Assembly: GCA_965227875.1 (NCBI GenBank)
Contig: OZ245783.1
Coordinates: 2,666,001-2,730,000, forward strand
Length of the DNA: 64,000 bases
Source of the DNA: G965227875 sp965227875
Lineage (GTDB): Bacteria; Pseudomonadota; Alphaproteobacteria; Rhizobiales; JAJFHC01
Direction of reading: 5' to 3'
Part shown: piece after piece, positions 10,145 through 18,204 of the stretch
Layout: every line of letters begins with the position of its first letter
Position numbering within the stretch: position 1 is the stretch's first letter
Notes under the pieces: generated by a model
Told to the model about the DNA's origin: nothing
What the model saw: only the letters and a program-made list of their open reading frames with translations
The model's database searches: none
Program-made: the position numbers and the translations under genes

Positions 10145-11152
10145 CTACTCGCCGGCCGCCGAGCAGGACCCTCCGCCCAGCACGCAGAACCGCGCGCAAT
10201 GGGGATGGTTGAGCTTCACCCGGCCGTTGGAGAAGTTGCCGCCGTTCGCCTCGAGCGACTCGGAAAGCGTCGAGCCCATGGCGAACTCGGGTTCGTAGGG
10301 GAGCAGCGTGCACGGGCGAACGGTGACATTCGTGTCGCCCTTGTGCTTCACGACCATGCGGCTCGAGGCGCACATGATGTCCTGGGGCTTGACGCCCAGA
10401 ATGCCCCAGCAGGCTGTCGTGATCTCGGCGATGTCGAGCTGGCTGTCCATTTCCGGGAACAGAACGAGTTGCATCGGGTCGGAGGGGTCGATGCGATAGC
10501 CGCGCTCCGCGAACAGGCGGGCATATCCGGCGCGCGAATCCTCTTCGCTCTCGTTCCAGCAGGTGCGCCCTGCGATCGTCACGGAAAACCCGTGCTCCGA
10601 AAGCCAGTCCAGCCCCCGGACGGCATGGTCCCACGCCCCCGGTCCGCGCTCCGTGTCGTGCAGCCTTTCCGAATAGTGGTCGAGGCTGATCCGCAAGGTG
10701 AGCCGGTCGCCGTATCGTTGCCGGAGGTCGAGCAGTCCCGCCTTGACCTTCGGGCGTTGCATCGGCTGCATCGCATTGCTCAGTACGAGCACCTCGAAGC
10801 CGCGGCCGAGCGCGTTCCCGGCCATGGCGATCATGTCGGGGTTCATGAAGGGTTCGCCGCCGGTGAAACCGATCTCCCGGGTCGCCATGCCCAGCGTCGC
10901 GATCTCGTCGAAAAGCCGGTCCGCGTCCTTTTCGGTGAAGTAGAGCAGGCGGTCGTTCTTGGGACCCGACTCGATATAGCAGTTGATGCACTCGATGTTG
11001 CAAAGCGTGCCGGTGTTGATCCAGAGGGTATCCAGGCGGGCAAGCGCGACGCTCGCCCTCCGCTCGCCCTTCGCGGTCACGTCGGGGTCCGTGAACTTGG
11101 TCGACGGCAGGGCCGGCCGGGCGGTCTCCGTCTGGTATGGAATGTCTGTCAT
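10145..11152 (-). CDS. Radical SAM protein with C-terminal cysteine cluster
   Basis: Predicted radical S-adenosylmethionine enzyme of about 335 residues. The cluster-binding motif CNIECINC (C-x3-C-x2-C) lies near residues 56-63, followed by the SAM-binding FTGGEPFMNPD. The C-terminus has additional cysteines (VRPCTLLPYEP; HCARFCVLGGGSC) that could bind a second cluster as in SPASM or Twitch domains. The N-terminus (ALARLDTLWINTGTLCN) resembles a subgroup of small uncharacterised radical SAM proteins. The ATG at 11152 was preferred over 11170 because an AGGG site lies 10 bases before it. No precursor peptide or obvious substrate gene is adjacent, and I do not assign a reaction. Confidence 0.85.
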   Translation of the reverse strand: MTDIPYQTETARPALPSTKFTDPDVTAKGERRASVALARLDTLWINTGTLCNIECINCYIESGPKNDRLLYFTEKDADRLFDEIATLGMATREIGFTGGEPFMNPDMIAMAGNALGRGFEVLVLSNAMQPMQRPKVKAGLLDLRQRYGDRLTLRISLDHYSERLHDTERGPGAWDHAVRGLDWLSEHGFSVTIAGRTCWNESEEDSRAGYARLFAERGYRIDPSDPMQLVLFPEMDSQLDIAEITTACWGILGVKPQDIMCASSRMVVKHKGDTNVTVRPCTLLPYEPEFAMGSTLSESLEANGGNFSNGRVKLNHPHCARFCVLGGGSCSAAGE

Positions 11153-11334
11153 GGCCGCGGACCCTATCATATTCCCCGGTGCGAGCGAGTATTATGCCAG
11201 TCGACTCACGATAAGTTTAGGCCTCTTCATAACCCGTGAAATGTTGCGTGAACGCAAGGGCTTGGCCTGCCGCCCGTGACCTCTGGTTCGGGATTCGACC
11301 CTGCTTCGCGGTCATGCTATGAGAAGCGTCCGGT

Positions 11335-11408
11335 GCGGGTGTAGCTCAATGGTAGAGCAGCAGCTTCCCAAGCTGACGACGAGGGTTCGATTCCCTTCAC
11401 CCGCTCCA
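11335..11408 (+). tRNA. tRNA-Gly (CCC anticodon)
   Basis: A complete cloverleaf of 74 bases including encoded CCA. The acceptor stem GCGGGTG pairs with CACCCGC, the D-loop contains AATGGTAGA, the anticodon loop TTCCCAA reads CCC, and the T-arm is GAGGG-TTCGATT-CCCTT. It closely resembles E. coli tRNA-Gly(CCC). No integrase or attachment-site duplication is seen next to it. Confidence 0.97.
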
Positions 11409-11499
11409 CCGGCATGCCGCGGCCGCGGGGCTGTACACACAATAACGGGGCGTATCGGATTGCCGGTTGTCCGCCGGTTCCGGAGACGGGGAGTCGCGA

Positions 11500-11781
11500 A
11501 TGACGGACGAGACTTTGCTGCATTTCCGCAAGAGCATCGACAATCTCGACGCCTGTATGGTTCATCTGCTCGCTGAGCGGTTCCGCCTCACCAAGCAGGT
11601 CGGTGAATATAAGAAAACGGCCGATCTGCCACCCGCCGACAAGGGGCGCGAAGGGCGCCAGATCGAGCGGCTGCGCCGGCTTGCCGAGGAGGCAGAGCTC
11701 GATCCGGATTTCGCGGAGAAGTTCATCCGCTTCATCATCGACGAAGTGATCCACCATCACGAGCGGATCAGGCGCGGCTGA
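11500..11781 (+). CDS. Chorismate mutase, AroQ type
   Basis: Small all-helical enzyme of 93 residues converting chorismate to prephenate in phenylalanine and tyrosine synthesis. The sequence shows the AroQ helix-1 pattern with FRKSIDNLDACMVHLLAERF, a helix-1/2 segment RLTKQVGEYKK holding the catalytic Arg/Lys, and the C-terminal helix FAEKFIRFIIDEVIHHHERI. The chosen ATG follows a GGAGACGGGGAG site; an upstream start at 11467 lacks one. It lies just after tRNA-Gly and may share its transcript. Length is normal for monofunctional alphaproteobacterial enzymes. Confidence 0.93.
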   Translation: MTDETLLHFRKSIDNLDACMVHLLAERFRLTKQVGEYKKTADLPPADKGREGRQIERLRRLAEEAELDPDFAEKFIRFIIDEVIHHHERIRRG

Positions 11782-11807
11782 CGGCCGGTTCGCCTCCGGA
11801 TCCGGCC

Positions 11808-12776
11808 ATGCCGCCTTCGCCTACATTCTCGGAAGTGTTCTGGCGGGTCGCAGTCCTGGCCGGGATGGTTCTTGTTGCCGCACCCGCCCTCTCGGACGAA
11901 GACAACGGCTTTGCCGGAGACCCCGGTGCGTGGGAGACCGGGTACGAATATTCCTTCTACGACGAAACGCGGGACGCCGTCGCCGGGCTGGCGGAAAGCA
12001 CCTCGACCGCGGCGAACCATACCCTGTGGGCCCGGCGCCAGTCTCCGGCCGGCCATGCCCTGAAGATCTCCTACGCGACCACCGACTACCTTTCCAGGGA
12101 CAGGCCCGTCCCCGCCGGTTTCACCGAGGCGGGAAGCCTCGCCTACCGGTCGCGGGAAGCTGGTCTCGACGTTGAATACGTGATCGGGCCGGTCGTCGTG
12201 AGCCCGTCCGTCACCTTCGGCTTCGACCGTTATCGATACAGCCGGGCCGACACCACCGTCTTCGCGATTGCCGAGGCCTCGACGACAGGGTGGCACGTGA
12301 GCGGCGATCTCGAGATCACCGTGGACCTACCCGTGACCGACTGGCTTGTCGTCCAGCCGCTGGCCTCCGCCGGCTTCCGGCACCTCGAGGCCGACGCCTT
12401 CCGCGAGAGCGGGGCCGGCCTGCTGAACGCGGCCTATGACCGTGTTGCCGATACGCGCGTCGATACCGCCCTGGGCGCTCTTCTCACGGCCTTCGTTCCC
12501 GCAGGCGGCTCCGGATATGCGATGCCCTTCGTCCAGGCACGCTGGGTTCACAATCACCGCACGGACCCTGTCCGGACCGAAGGCCGCCTGATTGCGGGAG
12601 GGCCGTCGGCGACCGTGCCCATCTCTGCGGGGCCGGACGCGGATGTCCTGCGGATCGATGCCGGCATCGTTTGGCGCATCGGCGAGGCGGCGAGCCTCGG
12701 TGTCAACTACGAGGCGGACTTCGGCAGGACCACACGGACCGATGTGTACACCTTCGGTGCGTCCTGGAGTTTCTAG
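11808..12776 (+). CDS. Predicted outer-membrane beta-barrel protein, unknown function
   Basis: A 322-residue protein with a signal peptide (hydrophobic VAVLAGMVLVAAPALS, cleavage near residue 29) followed by alternating polar/aromatic strands. It ends in YTFGASWSF; a terminal phenylalanine after an alternating strand is the hallmark recognised by the BAM complex. The repeating pattern (ARWVHNHR, GIVWRIGEAASLGVNYEADFG) resembles autotransporter-type barrel domains, but no passenger domain is present. It starts 26 bp after the chorismate mutase stop. The family is not recognised beyond this, and function cannot be assigned. Confidence 0.75.
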   Translation: MPPSPTFSEVFWRVAVLAGMVLVAAPALSDEDNGFAGDPGAWETGYEYSFYDETRDAVAGLAESTSTAANHTLWARRQSPAGHALKISYATTDYLSRDRPVPAGFTEAGSLAYRSREAGLDVEYVIGPVVVSPSVTFGFDRYRYSRADTTVFAIAEASTTGWHVSGDLEITVDLPVTDWLVVQPLASAGFRHLEADAFRESGAGLLNAAYDRVADTRVDTALGALLTAFVPAGGSGYAMPFVQARWVHNHRTDPVRTEGRLIAGGPSATVPISAGPDADVLRIDAGIVWRIGEAASLGVNYEADFGRTTRTDVYTFGASWSF

Positions 12777-12875
12777 CCGTTTTCCGATGATCTCGCGGCC
12801 ATTCGCGTGCCGGGCCGGTTGATCCGAACCGTGTGCGGGCGCGTAAGATGATGACAGTCATCGATCGGGAATCAC

Positions 12876-14339
12876 ATGCCGGACAGCCCAGTCATCTTCT
12901 GGTTCCGAAGGGACCTGCGCCTGAAAGACAATCCCGCGCTGACCTGCGCCGTGGAAACCGGCAGGCCCGTGATTCCGGTGTTCATCCTGGACGAGCAGAC
13001 GGACACGGGCACCGTTCCCGGTGCAGCGTCGCGCTGGTGGCTTCACCGTTCGCTCGAGGCGCTGCGCGACCGGCTGCAGGACAAGGGAGCGGGGCTGGTC
13101 CTGCGCCGCGGCAAGGCAGCCGAAATCCTTCCGGGCCTGGCCGCGGACACGGGCGCGGACATGATTTTCTTCTGCCGCGGATACGATGCGGGCCTGATCG
13201 ACCAGGAGGAGGCGCTTCACGACGCGCTTTCGGAGACGGACGTGACGCCGAGACGGTTTTCCGGGTCGCTGTTCTTCGAACCGGAAAAGATCGGAACCGA
13301 TGCCGGCTCGCCCTATCGCGTCTTCACGCCTTTCTGGAAGGCCTGCCTCGCGAAGTCGGACGAGATCGGATCCGGCCTCGAGGAACCGTCAAGCATCTCC
13401 GTGCCGGACCGTCTGCCCGGCTCCGACGACCTTGGCGACTGGGGTCTGCTTCCGGAGAGCCCGAACTGGGCCGAAGGCTTCGAGGAGCCTTGGCGCCCCG
13501 GTGAAGCGGGGGCGCAGGATCGTCTCGGCGACTTCATGGACGAGGCCATGGGGGCCTACAAGTCCGATCGCGACCGCCCCGCGATTGACGGGACGTCGCG
13601 CCTGTCGCCGCATCTCCATTTCGGCGAGATCGGTCCGCGCCAGTGCTGGAACGCGGTGCGTCACACCATCGACCGCAGGAGCGGGCTCGAGGCGGGCGGC
13701 GACGCGTTCCTGCGTGAAATCGGGTGGCGGGAGTTCTGCCAGCATCTGCTGTTTCATTGGCCGGAAATGGTCGACCGGCCCTTCCGGGAGGAATTCGCAC
13801 GCTTCCCCTGGGCCGACGAGGACGAGACCACGGAGCGCTGTCTCCGGGCCTGGCAGCGCGGCCGGACCGGATACCCTGTGGTCGATGCCGGCATGCGCCA
13901 GCTCTGGCAGACCGGCTGGATGCACAACCGTGTGCGCATGGTTGCCGCATCGCTTCTGTGCAAGCACCTGCTGGTTCACTGGCGCCACGGTGCGGAATGG
14001 TTCGAAGACACGCTCGTGGATGCGGATCTCGCCAACAACCGGGCGGGCTGGCAGTGGGTCGCCGGGTCGGGTGCGGATGCCGCCCCTTACTTCCGGGTCT
14101 TCAATCCTGTCCTGCAGGGCGAGAAGTTCGATCCCCGGGGCGACTACGTGCGGCGCTTCGTCCCCGAACTCGGCGAACTGCCGGACAAGCACATCCATGC
14201 ACCCTGGGATGCCCCGCAGGCCGTGCTCGAAAAAGCGGGCGTGACCCTGGGCGAAACCTATCCTCGTCCGATCGTCGAACATTCGAAGGGCCGAACCAGG
14301 GCGCTCGACGCCTATGAGGTCATGAAGGAAACCGCCTGA
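12876..14339 (+). CDS. phrB: Deoxyribodipyrimidine photolyase
   Basis: FAD-dependent DNA repair enzyme of 487 residues that splits cyclobutane pyrimidine dimers with blue light. The N-terminal antenna domain begins with the diagnostic IFWFRRDLRLKDNPAL. The C-terminal FAD domain shows REIGWREFCQHLLFH, GRTGYPVVDAGMRQLWQTGWMHNR and WQWVAGSGADAAPYFRVFNP, matching class I photolyases, including the tryptophan-rich electron-transfer region. Length is typical (about 470-490). It is convergent with the response regulator gene (9 bp gap). Confidence 0.96.
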   Translation: MPDSPVIFWFRRDLRLKDNPALTCAVETGRPVIPVFILDEQTDTGTVPGAASRWWLHRSLEALRDRLQDKGAGLVLRRGKAAEILPGLAADTGADMIFFCRGYDAGLIDQEEALHDALSETDVTPRRFSGSLFFEPEKIGTDAGSPYRVFTPFWKACLAKSDEIGSGLEEPSSISVPDRLPGSDDLGDWGLLPESPNWAEGFEEPWRPGEAGAQDRLGDFMDEAMGAYKSDRDRPAIDGTSRLSPHLHFGEIGPRQCWNAVRHTIDRRSGLEAGGDAFLREIGWREFCQHLLFHWPEMVDRPFREEFARFPWADEDETTERCLRAWQRGRTGYPVVDAGMRQLWQTGWMHNRVRMVAASLLCKHLLVHWRHGAEWFEDTLVDADLANNRAGWQWVAGSGADAAPYFRVFNPVLQGEKFDPRGDYVRRFVPELGELPDKHIHAPWDAPQAVLEKAGVTLGETYPRPIVEHSKGRTRALDAYEVMKETA

Positions 14340-14348
14340 CGCGACGGC

Positions 14349-14867
14349 TCAGGCCGCTCTCCGGCGGCGCCTGTCGAGTTCCGGCGGGACGTCCAGTTTC
14401 TTGCGGCGCCTGCACGGGCCGACATAGTTCCGCGTGATCACGAAAGGCCGCGGCATCGCCAGGATTTGATGCATGTGCGTGTAGAGGGTCCGCGGCGAAA
14501 CCGGCTTGGCGACGATATCGTTGACGCCCGCGTCACGCATCTTCACGACCTTGCTGTGATTGGGCATTGCCGTCAGGAGAAGGATGGGCACGGTGCGGTT
14601 GAGCCCCTTTTCCCGACGCCGCACGAACCGGGTGAAGTCGGCGCCGTCAAGACCGTCCAGGAAGTAGTCTAGAACCACGAAGTCGAGCTCCCTGTCGGTC
14701 ACGATGCGCTCGGCCTCCTCGACCGTTCCCGCTTCCCAGATCTCCGGGACCCCGAATGCGGACAGCATTTCACGCAACAGTTCGCGCATGCGCCGGTTGT
14801 TCTCGACCAGCAGGACGGCAAGGGACGCAAAGTCCACGGATTTCGGTTTCGGGGGCGTTGGTTTCAT
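14349..14867 (-). CDS. Response regulator, receiver domain only
   Basis: A 172-residue single-domain receiver protein. The phosphoacceptor Asp is D67 in VVLDYFLDG, the switch Thr is in ILLLTAMP and the conserved Lys in IVAKPVSP. The usual N-terminal acidic pair is VENN (E22, N23), so one metal ligand is atypical. A basic C-terminal tail (RRRKKL; DRRRRRAA) follows, with no recognisable output domain. The ATG giving MKPTPPKP was chosen; longer frames run into the divergent promoter region. It faces the binding-protein gene across 194 bp. The cognate kinase is not in the window. Confidence 0.9.
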   Translation of the reverse strand: MKPTPPKPKSVDFASLAVLLVENNRRMRELLREMLSAFGVPEIWEAGTVEEAERIVTDRELDFVVLDYFLDGLDGADFTRFVRRREKGLNRTVPILLLTAMPNHSKVVKMRDAGVNDIVAKPVSPRTLYTHMHQILAMPRPFVITRNYVGPCRRRKKLDVPPELDRRRRRAA

Positions 14868-15008
14868 GCCGTGAACGATAGAAAAATGTGCTGAACAAAT
14901 CCTTATCCCGGACCATCGAAATTGGTAGGGGACGGATACCCGCAGGCGGCAATTCTCGTGTCTTTGCAATGGCATCCGCAATTTCCGGTCGGCGCGCCCA
15001 CGTTCCTT

Positions 15009-15037
15009 CTGTCAATCTGCGATGCGTTTGTTATAAC
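15009..15037 (+). promoter_or_regulatory. Candidate sigma70 promoter for the binding-protein gene
   Basis: CTGTCA (15009-15014), a 17-base spacer and TATAAC (15032-15037), 4/6 and 5/6 matches to the sigma70 consensus. The predicted transcript would begin near 15044, which favours the ATG at 15062 over the upstream in-frame starts. Confidence 0.4.
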
Positions 15038-15061
15038 GGTCCGCATATGGAGATGCGGAAC

Positions 15062-16096
15062 ATGGCGGACTGGATGCGGCACATCGGCAGGACGGCGGGA
15101 GTCTGGCGTTCGCCGCGCGCATTGAGAGCGACGATCCAGGCCGTTTTCACGGTCCTTGTCATCTCCGTCGCCCCCGGTCATGCCCAGGAAACCGCGCCGC
15201 CCCCGCCACCGGGCGTCGAAACCGGCGGGAACGCCGGCACGGACGCAGATGCCGGCGGATCGACCGGGAGAGCGGCGACGGACGCCGCTGAAGAACAGGA
15301 TGGCCCCCCCGACATGACGGGGGCGGCACTCACCGGTTTCTGGCCCACGGAGAGGTCCCTGCCGAGGCCCGACCTGGGCAACCGCGACACGATCCGTTTC
15401 ATCACCGAGACCGACTATCCGCCCTTCCACTATCTCGACGCGTCGGGCGTCCTTGTCGGGTTCAACATCGACCTTGCGTGGGGAATCTGCACGGCGCTCA
15501 AGGTGCGCTGCACGATCCGCCAGGTCGGCTGGAACGAGATGGCCGCCGAACTGGCCGAGGGCAAGGCCGATGCCGCGATCGCGTCCCACAGGATCGACCT
15601 CGACAACCGCAAGCGGTTCCATTTCACGGACCGTTATTACGACACACCTGCCCGTTTCGTCGTCCGTCAGGACGGCAACACGGTGGAGCTGACACCGGCC
15701 TCGCTCGGCAACCGGAAAGTCGCGGTGATGAAGGGCACGGCCCACGAAGCCTATCTCGAGACATTTTTCGCCGATGCCTTGATCGAGCCTTTCGACAACC
15801 ACGCGGATGCGCGCGAAGCGCTACGCACCGCAAAGGTGGACGCGCTTTTCGGAGACGCCATTTCGCTTGGGTTCTGGCTCGCAGGTGAGGCGTCGCGGGG
15901 CTGCTGCCGGTTTTCCGAAGGGGTCTATGTCGAGCCGCGCTTTTTTGGCAACGGCGTGGGGATCGCGCTCCGGAAGGACAATTTCGGCCTCGCCCGCATC
16001 CTCAATTTCGGACTGGAACAGACCCGCAAGTCCGGATTGTATGCCCGCCTCGTGCGGCGGCATTTTCCGGCTGCACTCTACAAGTCCGTTCCCTGA
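15062..16096 (+). CDS. Periplasmic substrate-binding protein, family 3
   Basis: A 344-residue exported protein of the amino-acid-type SBP_bac_3 family. A signal peptide (hydrophobic segment AVFTVLVISVAPGHAQ) is followed by an unusual Pro/Gly/Ala-rich linker of about 70 residues (PPPPPG and beyond) before the binding domain. The domain starts at IRFITETDYPPFHYLDASG, with VGFNIDLAWGICTAL and AIASHRIDLDNRKRFHFTDRYY. No permease or ATPase gene is nearby, so it is an orphan binding protein or a sensor component. ATG 15062 is preceded by GGAG at a 9-base spacing. The 3' end overlaps the convergent hydroxylase gene by 19 bases. Confidence 0.87.
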   Translation: MADWMRHIGRTAGVWRSPRALRATIQAVFTVLVISVAPGHAQETAPPPPPGVETGGNAGTDADAGGSTGRAATDAAEEQDGPPDMTGAALTGFWPTERSLPRPDLGNRDTIRFITETDYPPFHYLDASGVLVGFNIDLAWGICTALKVRCTIRQVGWNEMAAELAEGKADAAIASHRIDLDNRKRFHFTDRYYDTPARFVVRQDGNTVELTPASLGNRKVAVMKGTAHEAYLETFFADALIEPFDNHADAREALRTAKVDALFGDAISLGFWLAGEASRGCCRFSEGVYVEPRFFGNGVGIALRKDNFGLARILNFGLEQTRKSGLYARLVRRHFPAALYKSVP

Positions 16097-16920
16097 CGAT
16101 CCGGTTCGTCGGGTCTGTCGCGGCGAAAGGGCAGGGAGAGGCTCCACCACAACCGTGCCGGGCTGAAATCGCGATACTGTTCCAGCCCGATGGACATGCC
16201 CGTGTGCCCGTCCTCAGGCTGGGGAACATATGTCCTGAACAGCCGGTCCCAGACCGAGAGGCTGAAGCCGTAGTTCGAGTCGGTTTCGCGGCGGTGCACG
16301 GAATGATGGACCCGGTGCATGTCGGGCGTCACCACCACAAGCCGCACCACAGCATCCAGCGGTCCCGGAAGCCGGATATTGGCGTGGTTGAACATGGCGG
16401 TCGCGTTCAGGAGAACCTCGAACAGCAGGACCGCCCACGGCCCCGCTCCGAGCACGGTGATGACGGCGAACTTGTAGATCATGCTGAGCGCGATCTCGAC
16501 GGGATGAAACCGGATGGCCGTCGTCACGTCGATGTCGCGGTCGCTGTGATGCACCTTGTGGACCCGCCAGAGGAGGGGGATCTTGTGAGACGCCACATGC
16601 TGGCCATAGATCGCGAGGTCGAGCAGGATGACGCAGATCAAGGCTTCGAACCAGACCGGCAGGTCCACCAGCGAGAACAGGCCCCATCCGCGGCGGGTCA
16701 CTTCCGCGGCGACACCGACCGCGAGGATGGGGAAGAGCAGCCTGAGCATGGCCGTGTCGAGGCCGACGATGGCGAAATTCGTGAGCCAACGCCTGGTCTT
16801 GGGGGCCTCGAGATCCCGCATCGGGAGGAGGAGTTCGAGCAGCGCCATGCCGACGAGGACGCCGAAGAAAACGCCCAGCCGGAGAGGACCGTCACCGATT
16901 TGACCTGTAAGATCGCCCAT
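16078..16920 (-). CDS. Sterol desaturase / fatty acid hydroxylase family protein
   Basis: Integral membrane di-iron oxygenase family member of 280 residues. The histidine clusters are visible: HVASH (HX3H), HKVHH (HX2HH), HANIRLP and HRVHH, between about four hydrophobic spans. This is the pattern for membrane-bound hydroxylases acting on fatty acyl or sterol-like lipids. The substrate cannot be read from the sequence. Start chosen at ATG 16920 (MGDLTGQ); an ATG nine codons upstream is an alternative. It is divergent from the hydrolase gene and overlaps the binding-protein gene tail to tail. Confidence 0.92.
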   Translation of the reverse strand: MGDLTGQIGDGPLRLGVFFGVLVGMALLELLLPMRDLEAPKTRRWLTNFAIVGLDTAMLRLLFPILAVGVAAEVTRRGWGLFSLVDLPVWFEALICVILLDLAIYGQHVASHKIPLLWRVHKVHHSDRDIDVTTAIRFHPVEIALSMIYKFAVITVLGAGPWAVLLFEVLLNATAMFNHANIRLPGPLDAVVRLVVVTPDMHRVHHSVHRRETDSNYGFSLSVWDRLFRTYVPQPEDGHTGMSIGLEQYRDFSPARLWWSLSLPFRRDRPDEPDRQGTDL

Positions 16921-16995
16921 GGTGCCTATATGGCGTGAATCCGCCATCCGCGCCAGTGCGCCGGGTGTCACAAGCACGCGAGCGCCCCCCTGACG

Positions 16996-17670
16996 ATGAG
17001 CGAGGCATCCACGGACATGAACGGTGAATATATCCCGACCCTGCTGGACGACGGACCGCGGTCCGCCGCCGCGGCGCTGTTGCTGGCCCACGGCTCTGGC
17101 GCGGCTATGGACAGTCCCTTCATGGAGGAGATGACCGCCCTGCTTGCCGATCGCGGTATCCGGGTGATGCGGTTCGAGTTCGCCTACATGGACGCCCGTC
17201 GCCACGGCGGATCGCGCCGTCCCCCGCCACGGGCGGAAAGACTTCTCCACGAGTATCGCGCGGCGGTGGAACAGGCCGCGGATCTCGCCGCCGGCAGCGC
17301 TCTGTATGTCGGCGGCAAGTCGCTCGGCGGGCGCGTCGCCAGCCTCGTCGCCCATGACCTGCATGCTGCCGGAACCGTGGCCGGGCTCGTCTGCCTCGGT
17401 TACCCGTTCCACCCCGTCGGCAAGCCGGAGAAACTGAGAACCGCGCATCTCGCGGAGATCGACCTGCCGACGCTCATCTGCCAGGGCGAACGCGATCCGT
17501 TTGGCACGCGGGAGGACGTGGCGGGGTATGTTCTCTCGGAGGCGATCAGGTTGCACTGGGCGCCCGATGGCGACCATGGCCTCGCGCCGCGCAGGAAGAG
17601 CGGCCACACGCCCGAAGGCAACATGCGGGACGCCGCCGATGCGATCCGGGACTTCGTCGCGGAGCGGTGA
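16996..17670 (+). CDS. Alpha/beta hydrolase, KANL3/Tex30-like
   Basis: Predicted cytoplasmic alpha/beta hydrolase fold protein of 224 residues. The oxyanion-side segment LLLAHGSGAAMDSPFMEEM, the nucleophile elbow GKSLGGR (Ser in G-x-S-x-G), the acid in QGERDPFG and the C-terminal histidine in DGDHGL match the small KANL3/Tex30 subgroup. Substrate and pathway are unknown. It is divergent from the fatty acid hydroxylase with a 75 bp gap. Confidence 0.88.
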   Translation: MSEASTDMNGEYIPTLLDDGPRSAAAALLLAHGSGAAMDSPFMEEMTALLADRGIRVMRFEFAYMDARRHGGSRRPPPRAERLLHEYRAAVEQAADLAAGSALYVGGKSLGGRVASLVAHDLHAAGTVAGLVCLGYPFHPVGKPEKLRTAHLAEIDLPTLICQGERDPFGTREDVAGYVLSEAIRLHWAPDGDHGLAPRRKSGHTPEGNMRDAADAIRDFVAER

Positions 17671-17713
17671 TGCCTGAACGCACCGGCCCCGGACGCGGGA
17701 CGCGCCGGTGGCT

Positions 17714-18133
17714 TCAGTCCTTCAGGACGGCGTGACGGGCGCGGGCGCTGCGCTCGATGGCGGCGCAGACGAGCTTGTCGAGATTGAACCGGTCGCGGAG
17801 CATCTGCAGAAGCCGCAGTTCCTCCTGCTGCACGCTGAGATCTGCGGCGGCCACCTCGACGGCGAGCGCGTAGGCGGTTTCGTGGAGATGGACCGGCAGC
17901 GCTTCGGCCGCCAGGGTCAGGACCGCGTCGAGGCCGCCGTCTTCCGACAGGATGTCCCCGCATTCGCGCGCGGTATGCAGAAGCCGCTCCTGGTCGAAAT
18001 CACGGAAGATCGGCAGGTTGCGCGTGACGCTGCCGATCCGCGCGAACTCTTCGTCGTTCATGCTGCGGTCCACGGCAGAGATCGTGACCATCACGTAGAT
18101 GAGCGCCTGATGATGATTGATTGTCTGCGACAT
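17714..18133 (-). CDS. TerB-family protein
   Basis: Small helical protein of 139 residues with a TerB-like (tellurite resistance) domain. Typical segments are VTISAVDRSMNDEEFARIGSV at the N-terminus and VEVAAADLSVQQEELRLLQML later, both carrying the family's acidic helix-loop pattern. TerB-like domains are metal-associated; the role of solitary members is unclear and no other ter genes are present. The start MSQTINHH was chosen because GGAG sits six bases upstream of it. It follows the helicase gene on the same strand by 71 bp. Confidence 0.87.
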   Translation of the reverse strand: MSQTINHHQALIYVMVTISAVDRSMNDEEFARIGSVTRNLPIFRDFDQERLLHTARECGDILSEDGGLDAVLTLAAEALPVHLHETAYALAVEVAAADLSVQQEELRLLQMLRDRFNLDKLVCAAIERSARARHAVLKD

Positions 18134-18204
18134 TCGCATCTCCTGAAGGGCGGTTTTCCGCCTCGCTGTCGAACGGTGCTGGAAACTAGAGATTGCGTCC
18201 GGAT

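Noticed and set aside
11335..11408. tRNA-Gly as an integration site
   Set aside because: No integrase, no partial tRNA duplication and no change of base composition was seen beside it.
14868..14981. Longer response regulator start at 14981
   Set aside because: The extra 38 residues have no receiver similarity and would reach into the divergent promoter region.
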